NCBI GenBank assembly: GCA_902806575.1
Contig: CADCXD010000008.1
Location: 2,604,001-2,668,000 of the forward strand
DNA from: Jackrogersella multiformis
Taxonomy: Eukaryota > Ascomycota > Sordariomycetes > Xylariales > Hypoxylaceae
Reading direction: 5' to 3'
DNA: 64,000 nucleotides
How positions within the stretch are numbered: position 1 is the first letter of the stretch; each line of letters begins with the position of its first letter. The notes under the pieces were generated by a model. That model searched no databases. It had not been told where the DNA came from and saw nothing but the letters and a program-made list of their open reading frames with translations. Shown here in pieces: positions 36,551 through 48,500 of the stretch. The position numbers and the translations under genes are program-made.

Positions 36551-39500
36551 ATGGCTTACGGGGTTTCTCAGAACTCGGTTTACGGTGCTATCTTTTCCCT
36601 GCCAGTTGTGACAGCACTGCTTTGTATACTAGCAACAGCTCTTCGCTTCGCTGCTACTCTTCGTGCCCGCCGAAAGATCGACCTCGAAGATTGGTGCGCT
36701 TTCGGTGCCTTGGTCATTCACTTAGTTTACATATCTTTAGCTTTAGTCAGTATGTTTTTCTTTCTTTTTTCTTCTATATTGCTACTCTCAAATTTTCTAT
36801 ATCCTTGCTATTTGGGCCATATTTACTAAGATCTTACACGTAGCTTTACATGTCATCGATGGCAGAGACTTCTCCTTGTTCTCTGCAGACGAATTGCTCT
36901 ACTATGGAAAGGTAGGATTCCTGTCGTTGTCCGTTATATGAAAAGGCATCTTCAGACAAGACACAACGTTGACCGGAGGTAGCTTGTTTATGCTACATCA
37001 CCCCTCTTCGTGGTCAACCAGTTTTTCGAACGTGGATTTAGATTCTGGACCGTCATCCTTGGACTCGGCATTACATCCCTCTTAGCTGCCTTGGAGCACA
37101 CCGTTGTTATAACTTCAGCACCGGCGATTCTGACGGACCTCCAACTACGGGAGAACTTCGTCTGGATAACGAACGCGTTTTTTATCTGCAGGTTTGTGTG
37201 ACAAGGGCAAATGGGCTTGGAACTATAGTTTAATTTCGAATTATAATTCTCTATAATCTTAAGGTTTATGCCTTTTATCTTTTCTTGTAAAGCGAGGCGT
37301 AATGACCTATATGTATTCAATCTGAATATCTCTTTTAAGCGCTGTTAGCGCCCTTTTAATCCTATTGGTTTAATCTTATATATATTGATCAAGTCTTTTA
37401 ATTAACCTTATTTAATAGCTTTATTTTATAAGTTTTAATATATTTTATATTTACCAATATGTATGTATATATTAATCATATTTTGCTTCGTGGATCTTAT
37501 CCGTATGACACCAGCTTCCTCTTTCTTAATACTTGTTTCTGAGCATATTAATTAATTGTAGGATCGTAAGGTTTATCGGTGTGTTAATTATGAAATAGTT
37601 TAATTGTTACCTTTGCTCTTTTATTGAATATATGTTTATAAGGTTCCCATGTTTAATACCTTTTAGCTAATTATCTTTCCTACTTTACAAGATATTTTAT
37701 TTAGCTTTAGTTTTTGATAAAGTTTATTACTTGTTCTATTTAATAATCTTTAGACTTTATTGGGGTTATCTTACGTAGGATTTGGTTAGGGTTAGGAAGT
37801 TTCTAATTACTAACGCGGTAAGGTTTAATAAATAAGATATAAAACGAATTATATATTTTTTATCTTTTAAGGAGAGTAAGTCTTATCGCGGTAGGAGAGA
37901 TTATTTGTTAGACCTTAAAAGGACCTAAGAACTTCTTATTTAACTTTTTAGCAGGACGTTTGGTTTTAATGTTTTTTACGTTTAACATTATAAATTAATC
38001 TATTTTAAAGATTAGCGCATCCTTTTATCGTTTATTAGCCCATTTTTTTATTCGTTAGTAGCTTTATTTTAAGTGTTTCCGTACGTCTTAATATACTTAA
38101 GTCATTTAATATATATATAATCTGTTTCCGGGGTTACGTAAAGTGCTTATAAGAAGATTATAAATTGCCGGGTAATATCCATAATTAATGTAAAAAGGGG
38201 TAAGCTATATTAATAATAAAACAATATTATTATAAGTAAATTTTACAATTACAAGTAAGTCCTCCCAATTGCTTATTTCGTAATTAACAAAGGCTTTAAA
38301 ATAAACTTCCAGGATTTAGTTAAGGCGTTCTATCTATCTATCGATTTATAGGTAAAATGTAATATTTATTTGGGACTTAATATCTATTAATTTAAAGAAG
38401 TTTTTCCAAATATAAAATGTGAACTTAGAATCTTTATCAGAAATGATATCTAAGGATATATCATATAATCTCTAATATTACTTAACGAAGATTTTAATTA
38501 AATCGTTAAACTTTTTTTTTTTTGCTTTAAAAGGAATAAAGTATGTTATTTTAAAGAATAGATCTATTATTACTTAAATAAAGTTATAATCGTTTAATAA
38601 AAAAAGGTTAATAATAAAATTTATTGTTATTATTAATTAAGGTTTATAATATAATTTTATTAGTTAGAGGTATTTATATAAGGCGTAACGAGGGATTTTA
38701 TTTTATTAACATTTTAAATAGCCTCGTATATAATCCCGGACGGTATTTTTAATGTTTAGCTATTAAAAGTTTTGGATAATTAGTTTTAAAGTTTTATTTA
38801 TTCCTATATATTTGGTAATAAAGGTATTATATTCGGTAGAAATAACTTCTTTTTAAAGTTTTATAAGTATTTAAAGTTTTCCTTTTTAATAAAGAAAGTT
38901 ATTTTATAAAGTAACGTCTTTAAAAGGATTTTTAACTTACGTAATATATTTTAAGTCGTTAATAATTACCTTTTTTAATTATTTAATAAATTTAAAAGCT
39001 TAATTAGGTATAATAAGGCTATAAAATCTGCTTAATATAATAAGGACAGCCGTTAAAAAAGTAAATAAAGTTCTTAAAGAATGTAAAAAATGTTTATTTT
39101 ATAAAACCGATTTTATAAGTTAGTTTTTAACTTCCCCTTTCTTAGGTTAATATTATAGTAATTTAAAAAGGATATCGGTTTTATTATTTTATTTTTCGGG
39201 TCGATAATTAATAATAAATTAATATAAAAATAATTCTTACGCTTATTAGGCTTGACGACGGTTTAAGACCTTAATTATTATAAAGTAGGTTAAGTTTTGA
39301 TAATTAGAGTAAACTTTAATTTAATGTTTTATACTTTTTAAATATTAGTACTATTTATCGAAAGAGTTTATTATAGTTAGTAATTCTTTATTATATATCT
39401 TATAATTTATTTTTATCGGTATAAGTTTACGAGAATGATAAGTTATAAGTTTAAGTTTGCTTTGTTTATCTTTTTAAAAAAGAACGGCGCTAATAGTATA

Positions 39501-42500
39501 ATTTGATATATCGGCTTTTATATAAGTTTGTCTTAAAAGATCGAAGTGTGCTATAATAGGGGCCTAGATAAATTGATATTTAAGTTTTTTAAAGGATTTA
39601 CTTATTTTTTCGGTTTATTTTTAATCCTTTTTATTTTCTTTATTTACGTTGGTAATTAGCCTTGTTATTTTTAAGAACTTTTTTATAAATCGTTGATAAA
39701 AGTTTATAAAGCCGATAAATTGTTAGGATTTTTTAAAGGACTTAAGGGTTTCTTAGTTATTAATGTAATTGATTTTATTTTAGGCTATTAAGATGCCTTT
39801 TACTTTAATGATATAACCGAGGAAGTTTACTTCTTAGATTCTTTAGAAATATTTTCGTGGGTTAATTGTTAAATGGTATTTTATAAGTTTTTTTAAGATT
39901 TTCTTAATAATTTTATTATATTTTTTTATTATGTCCGCGTAGATAAGGAGATTATTTAAATATATTAAAAGTCTTAGGTTAATAAAGTTTCGGAAAATAT
40001 TATTTATTATTAATTAAAAAATCGTTAGAGCATTAATTAATCCAAAGGGTATGATTAGATATTTGAAAAGTCTGTATTTATATTAAAAAGTTATTTTCTA
40101 TTTATCTCTTTTTTTGATTTTAACAAGGTGGAATCCTGACTTAAAATTAATCTTGGTGAATTATTTTACGGTTTTAAAGCAAGTTTATAATTTAAATATT
40201 AAAGGGATAAGATAGCGAATAGGGATAATAATATTATTTAGGCCTTAATAATTAATTATTAGCCTAAAAGGGTTTTAAAGATCGGGTTTATCGATAAATA
40301 TTATTGGTGTTATATAAAACGAGGTTAATTTCTAGATTTGATTATTATTAATTATTTTATTTAATTATGGTTTAAGTATATTAAGTTTCCTTTTGCTTAT
40401 AGCATAAAGGGGTTTCTAAGGAGGTATTTTTCCTTTTTGGAGATCGATAAAATGATCTTATGGTTGATAATTTGGAAGGCGTTATCTTATTTCTTTAATC
40501 ATAATATGCATAAATTCACAGAATTTCTTAGGGATATTCCTTAGCGCTTTATTTATTTCAATATTCTTTGCTATCGCTATGTTGGTTAATTTTTTCGGGT
40601 TATGCAGGGTTAGGCTTATGTAATATTTTTAATAATAAAAGGAATTAAACTTAATCTTTTTAGGGTTTAGGAAGAAGTTTGTAGGTTTATGGATTTTTAT
40701 TTACTATTATGGTATAATAATATTATATTTGTTATTTAAGGCGTTTAGTTCGAAGTTGATTTGGGAGACGTAGTCTTTTTAGTAGCGAAAGATAAGGGGA
40801 TCGATATAATAGCGTTTTATAAAAGGGATTTAGGTTAAGTTAAAGGTTAATACGAGTCGAGTATGTTATTTTTTAGTAATTAATAACTTTTATTTCCTTA
40901 TTTTAGAAAGAGATATTATTAAGATTAAGCTTCCGGAATTTAGTAGTGCTTGTACTTAATATTTATTTTTATTATATAATAATATTATGTTAATAATGGG
41001 TTTGTGTTTTAAAGTTGGTTTTAGGTAAGGTTTTTTTATAGCCTTCGTTTTATTTTTAGCTAGTTTTTTGATTGTTACGGTTCGGCGTATTTTACTTTGG
41101 TTTAGTCGTGGGATTTAACGAGGTGTAACGTTGAGGCCTTTTAAAAATCCGAGTCGGAATTTTCGATTTTTATAATTCGAGGATGGGATAATTCTTGTAG
41201 GGTTATATCTATTTGTATCCTTTTTTATGGTGGAGGTGTAAGTTGGGTATTATTATTTTAGGGTCGTTTTACGAAGGAGACTTTATCCGGGTTTAATAGT
41301 AAGTCCTTGTTATTAACGTCTTTTTTTACGAAATAAAAAAAGGTTTAATGATTGTTACGTTTATAACGTTAATAGGATTTCTTATCCTTCTTTTATTAGT
41401 TTATGTTTATTTGGTTAATCCTTTTTAAAACATTTTTGTTGTTAGATTAAACCTTGTTCTTTTGGTTTAATCTTGGTTTGCTTTCGTTTTTGGGTTTGTT
41501 ATTGTTTTTTGAGGATTAATCTTGGCTTGGATTGGAGCGATTCTTCTTTCCGCGGTTGGCTTAACCTAACTTCGAGGGTTTTTGGGTTAAAACAGGCTTT
41601 CCTTTTCCTAAAATACCGGGGTTGGTTAATATGTTTTTATATATTTAACTTGCTTCCTAAATAACGGCAAGAAATTTTTTATTTGTATCCGGAAGTCCTT
41701 TTTGTTTAGAATAAATTAATTTGGTAATTTCGTTAAGGAGGGTTTTGGCAATATGGTTTTAAAACGTTATTTTAAACCATTAAATCATTTTATTAAGGTT
41801 TAATAACTCGGTGAGATATTGAGTAATGTCCTTTTAATATTTAAGCTTATTTATTTTCTTTAAGTTGCGGTACCTTTTTAAAGGGTTTATAAAATGCTTT
41901 TAAAGGGTAGTAATGTATGCTGCCTAGGTGTTAAAGATTTTTAACCGCGTAATTTGGTTTTTACGTTATTAATGCTATAACTATGCTTTTTTGGATAATA
42001 ACGATCTAACTTAATTAATGCGGTGAAAATCTTTAGAAAAACTTTTTATATACATTTTTAAATATACCTTAACTTTCATTTATTAGGTTTAGAACTTTAC
42101 GAGATCTTTATTATTATAAACGGCAGGTTTGTTAAGTTATATTAAATTAACGGTAATTATAATATAAAAGGGACGAGTTAATCGTTCTAAGGCCTTAAGC
42201 AATCGGTTATTATTACTTTAAGGTGGAGGATTTTTATCGTTGTATAAAGGCGTGGGATTGTCCCGGGATGGTCCTTTAAGAGGGTTCTTAAGTGATTTAA
42301 GGTTCTAGGATTAATTATTAGATTTAGAGTTACCTAGGTTATTATTAGGTACTTCAACGACCCTTTTAAGGGAAATTCTTCTCTTATTACCTCCAAATAT
42401 AAAGGGGTTAACTTTAACGGAATTAAACTATATTTAAGCCCTTTTCGTTATTCTTTTAACCTAAGCTTATAAAAAAGATTATAAAGAGAAAAGGTTTTTT

Positions 42501-45500
42501 ATTTAGGTTTTCAAGCTAAAGTATTTAATGGATAATACTTTAAAGTGTATTAAATTTCTTCGATTAAAAGGATTTAGTTTAATTAGCGTTTTTAATGCGA
42601 TATGCCTTTCGATACTTTTTAGGATAAAGTTAATATTAATTAGTTTATTAAAAACTAATTAAGTATTAAATTTATTAAGAGCGGCTTAAGTATAGGCCTT
42701 TAGGTTATTAAACTAGCGGCAGGTTTTTACGTTAATATATATAAGATTTATATATTTCTTTATAAAAAGGTTATTAATTTAGGATTCTTTAGTGTAAACT
42801 TAATTTATTACTTTTTATTAAAGATTCTTTTGCTTTTTAATGTTTTGATGAAGGGTTTAAAAGGCTTATTAATGGTAGCTAACTATTTCTTTAAACTTAT
42901 TAATAACTTCTTATTAAGCTTGATTATTTTATATGTATTAAGCAATCATATCTTAAATTTATTACGAGAAGTTTAAGCTAGTTTATTAAACTTATTATTT
43001 AAAGTAAGCTATTTATTCGTTTATTAATACCATACCGGTTTAGTTAAGTTAAATTATCGTATTATAGATTATTTAAATTATATTATATTGGTTTTAGATT
43101 TGGTTTTTATTAATAATCTGGTTATCCGTAACGGTGGTGGTAAGTATTTAAATAGTATGATAATTATCGTGCATTTTTTAATAAAACTCGATAAATTATA
43201 TAAGGGGATTATTAAAATTAATTTTAATATTATTAATATTAAGAGCATTTTATATGATTATTTTATAGTTTTAGGGGTTATAAAGGATTATAATATTATT
43301 GTTGTTAGGTTAAAGTGATTTAAGAATAAAGGAAAGATTTTAAGGCGATATGTTTTTTATTTCAAGTGTTTTAATAGGGAATTACGTATTAAAGCGTCGT
43401 TTGGTTTTAATAAGTTTTTGTATTTAATAATTTTCTTTATGCCTGCCTTTAATTTTAAAATCTCGTGGGATAAGTATTATTAAGGATTTAAAGGATTATT
43501 TATCGTTTAACGAGGGTAGTTTAAGGTCTTATAAATTAATAAGTAGTAAGGTTAAGGTGTGAATATTTAGTTTAAGTGTTTGTGAGATAATAGGGTATAA
43601 AGTTTTTTTTATAGCTATAATAACGTATATAATAATAAGATTAATAAGTAATATTAATATAGTATGCTTTAATAAGAAACTTCTTTAGGTAGGTTAATTA
43701 TTTATAAATGGTTAAAATAAGGTAATTTAGTAAAAGGATTAATTTTCTTTTAAAAGGCATGTGCTTTTTTAAAATAAGGTTTTTTTAAGGGTTAGAGAAT
43801 TATTTATAATAAAGGCAAATAAGCTTAAAATTATAATTTAATTTTAAATTATAATTCTTTATAATTTTAAGGTTTATGCCTTTTATCTTTTCTTATAAAG
43901 CAAGGCGTAATAACTTATATATATTTAATTTAAATATCTTTTTTAAACGTCGTTAACGCCTTTTTAATCTTGTTAATTTAATTTTATATATATTAATTAA
44001 ATTTTTTAATTAACCTTATCTAATAGTTTTATTTTATAAGTTTTAATATATCTTATATTTATTAATATATATATATATATTAATTATATTTTGTTTCGTG
44101 GATCTTATTTATATGATATTAATTCCCTCTTTTTTAATGTTTGTTTTTAAGCATATTAATTAATTATAAGATCGCAAGGTTTATTAGTGTATTAATTGTG
44201 AAATAATTTGATTGTTGCCTTTACTTTTTTATTAAATATATGTTTATAAGGTTCCTATGTTTAATGCCTTTTGGTTGGTTATTTTTCTTACTTTATAAGA
44301 TATTTTATTTAGCTTTAGTTTTCGATAAAATCTATTACTTGTTTTATTTAATAATCTTTAAATTCTATTAAGGTTACCTTACGCAGGATTTGGTTAAGGT
44401 TAGGGAGTTTTTAATTACCAACGCGATAGGGTTTAATAAGTGAAATATGGAACGAGTTATATATTTTTTATCCTTTAAGGAAAGTGAGTTTTACTGCAAT
44501 AAGAAAGATTACCTATTAAACCTTAAAGGGACTTAGAAGCTTTTTATCCAACTTTTTAATAAGGCGTTTGGTTTTAATGTTTTTTACGTTTAATATCACG
44601 AATTAATCTACCTTAAAAGTTAGCATATCCTTTCGTCGTTTATTAACCTATTCTTTTATTTATTAATAGCTTCGTTCCAGGTACTTCCGTACGTCTTAAT
44701 ATATTTAAGTTATCTAATGTGCATATAATTTGTTTTTAAGGTTGCGTAAAATGTTTATAAAAGGATTATAAATTGCTAAGTGATATTCATAATTAACGTA
44801 AAAGGGGGTAAATTGTGTTAATAATAAAGTAATATTGTTATAAGCAAATTTTGCGGTTATAAGTAAATCCTCCCAATTGCTTATTTTATAATTAATAAAG
44901 GCTTTAAGATAAATTTCTAGGATTTGGTTAAGGCGTTTTGTTTATTTATCGGTTTATAAGTAAAATATAGTACTTATTTAAGACTTAATACTTATTAATT
45001 TAAAGAAGTCCTTCCAAATATAAGATATAAACCTAAAATCTTTATTAAAAATAATATTTAAAGGTATATTATATAATCTCTAATATTGCTTAACGAAGAT
45101 TTTAATTAGATTATTAGACTTTTTTTCTCTTACTTTAAGAGGAATGAAGTATACCATTTTAAAAAATGGATTTATTATTACCCAAATAAAGTTATAATCG
45201 TTCGATAAAAAAAGGTTAATAATAAAATTTATTACTATTATTAACCAAGGTTTATAATATAATTCTATTAATTAAAAATATCTATATAAAGCGTAACAAG
45301 GGATCTTATTTTATTAACATTCTAAACAGCCTTATACGTAATCCCGAACGATATTTTTAATATTTAACTACCAAAAGTTTTAAATGATTAGTTCTAAGGT
45401 TTTATCCATTCCCATATATCCGGCAATAAGGATATCATATTTAATAAAAATAATTTCCTTTTAAAGTTTTATAAGTATCCAAAGTTTTTCTTTTCAATAA

Positions 45501-48500
45501 AAAAGATTATTTTATAAAGTAACGTTCTTAAAAGAGTTCTTAACTTACGCAACGTATTCTAAGTTGTTAATAATTGCCTTCTTTAATTATTTAATAAATT
45601 TAAGAGCTTAATTAAGTGTAATAAAGTTGCAAAATTTGCTTAATGTAATAAGGACAACCGTTAAAAAGGTAAATAAAGTTCCTAAAAAATACAAAAAATA
45701 TTTATTTTATAAGACCGATTTTATAAGCTGGTCTTTAACTTCCCCTTTCTTAGGTCGATATTATGGTAATTTAAAAAGGATATCGGTTTTATTATTTTAT
45801 TTTCCGGGTCGGTAATTAATAATAAACTAATATGAAAATAATTCTTACGCTTATCGGGCTTAACGATGGTTTAAGACTTTAGCTGTTATAAAGTAGGCCA
45901 AGTTTTAATGGTTAAAGTAAACTTTAATTTGATGTTTTACATTTTTTAAGTATTGGTATTATTTACCGAAAGAGTTTATTATAACTAGTAATTCCTTATT
46001 ATATATCTTATAGTTTATTTTTGCCGGTATAAGCTTACGAGAATGATAAGTTATAAGTTTAAGTTTGCCTTGTTTATCTTTTTAAAAAAAAACAACATTA
46101 ATAACATAATCCGATGCATCAACTTTTATATAAATTTATTTTAAAGGATTAAAGTATACTATAATGAAGGCTTAAGTAAATTAATATTTTAATTTCTTAA
46201 AAGATTTACTTATTTCTTCGGTCCATTTCTAATCTTTTTTGTCTCCTTTATTTACGTTAATAATCAACCTTATTATTTTTAAGAACTTTTTTATAAATCA
46301 TCGATAGAAGTTTGTAAAACCGATAAATTACTAGGATTCCTTAAGGGACTTAAGGGTTTCCTAATTATTAATACAATCGATCTTGTTTTAAGCCATTAAG
46401 ATGCCTTTTATTTTAATAATATAACCGAGGAAATCCATTTTTTAGATTTTCCAGAAACATTTTTATAGGCTAACTGCTAAATGGTATTTTATAAGTTTTT
46501 TTAGGACTTTTTTAATAATCTTATCGTGTTCTTTTATTATGTCCGCGTAGATAAGGAAATTATCTAAGTATATTAAGAGTTTTAAGTCGATAAGGTTTCG
46601 GAAAATGTTATTTATTATTAATTAAAAAGTCGTTAAAGTATTAATTAATCTAAAGGGTATAATTAAGTATTTAAAAAGTTTATATTTATATTAAAAAATT
46701 ATTTTCCATTTATTTCTTTTTTTAATTTTGATAAGGTGGAATTTTAACTTAAGATTGATCTTGGTAAATTATTTTACGGTTTTAAAGCGAGCTTGTAGTT
46801 TAGATATTAGAGGGATAGGATAGCGGATAGGGATAATAATACTGTTTAGGCCTTAATAGTTAACTATTAGTTTAAAAGGGTTTTAAAGATCGGGTTTATC
46901 GATAAATATTATTAGTATTGCATAGGACGAGGTTAATTTCCAGATTTAATTATTATTAATTATTTTATTTAATTATAGTTTAAGTATATTAAGTTTTTTT
47001 TCGCTTATAACATAGAGGGGTCCTTAAGGAAGTATTTTTCCTTCTTAAAGATCGATAAAATAATCTTATGGTTAATGGTTTGGAAGGCATTACCCTGCTT
47101 TTTTAGTTATAATATACATAAATTTACGGAATTTCTTAAGAATATTCCTTAGCGCTTTATTTACTTTAATATTTCTTACTACCGTTATATTGGTTAACTT
47201 TTCCAGGTTATACAGGGTTAGGTTTATGCAGTATTTTTAATAATAAGAGGAATTAAACCTAATCTTCTTAAGGTCCAAAAAAAAGTTTACAAGTTTATAG
47301 ATTTTTATTTATTATTGTGGTATAATAATATTATATTCGTTATCCAAAACGTTTAACTTAAAACTGATTTAGGAGACGTGGTTTTTTTGGTAATAAAGGA
47401 TAAGGAAATCGATATAATAACGTTTTATAAGAAGGATTTGGGTTAAGTCAAAGGTTAATATGGGTCGAATATATTATTTTTTAATAATTAATAATTTTTA
47501 TTTCCTTGTTTTAAAAAAAAATATTATTAAGATTAAGCTTCCAAAATCTAGTAATATTTATACTTGGTGTTTATTTTTATTATATAATAATGTTATATTA
47601 ATAATGGATTTATATTTTAAAGTTAGTTTTAGGCGAGGTTTTTTTGTAGCTTTTATTTTATTTTTGGTTAATCTTTTAATTGCCACGGCTTGGCGTATTT
47701 TACCTTGGTTTGGCCGTGGGATTTAATAAGGTGTAATGTTAGGGCCTTTTAAAAATCCGAGTCGGAATTTTTAATTTTTATAATTCGAGGATAGGATAAT
47801 TCCTGTAAGGTTATATCTATTCGTATCCTTTTTTATAATAAAGGTGCAGGCTAGGTATTATTATTTTAGGGTTGTTTTACGAAAGAGACTTTATTTAGGT
47901 TTAGTGGTAAGTCTTTATTATTAACGTTCTTTTTTGTAAAATAAGAAAGGGTTTAATAATTGTTATGTTTATAACGCTAATAGGATTTTTTATCCTTTTT
48001 TTATTAGTTTATATCTGTTTAATTAATCCCTTTTAAGGTATCTTTATTACTAAACTAAACCTTATCCTTTTAATTTAATCTTAACTTACCTTCGTTCTTA
48101 GGTTTATCGTTATTTCTTAAGGATTAATCTTAGCCCGGATTAAAACGATTCTTCTTTCCGCAATTAACTTAACCCAACTTTAAAGGCTTTTAAGTCGAAG
48201 CAAGCCTTCCTTTTCCCGAAATACCGGGATTAATTAATATATTTTCATATATTTAACCTATTTCCTAAATAACGGCGAGGAATTCTTTATTTATATTCGA
48301 AAGTCCCCCTTATCTAAAATAAATTAATTTAGTAATTTTGTTAAAAAGGATTTTAACGATATGGTTTTAAAACGTTATTCTAAACCATTAAACCATTTTA
48401 TTAAAATCTAGTAACTTGATAAAATATTAAGCAACATCCCTTTAATATTTAAGCTTATTTATTTTTTTTAAGTTGCAATGCCTTTTTAAAAGGTTTATAA

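Noticed and set aside
43088..43318. Small plus-strand frame inside the retroelement
   Set aside because: The element codes on the minus strand; this is a chance frame in AT-rich, mutated DNA, as are those at 41,473, 45,627 and 47,460.
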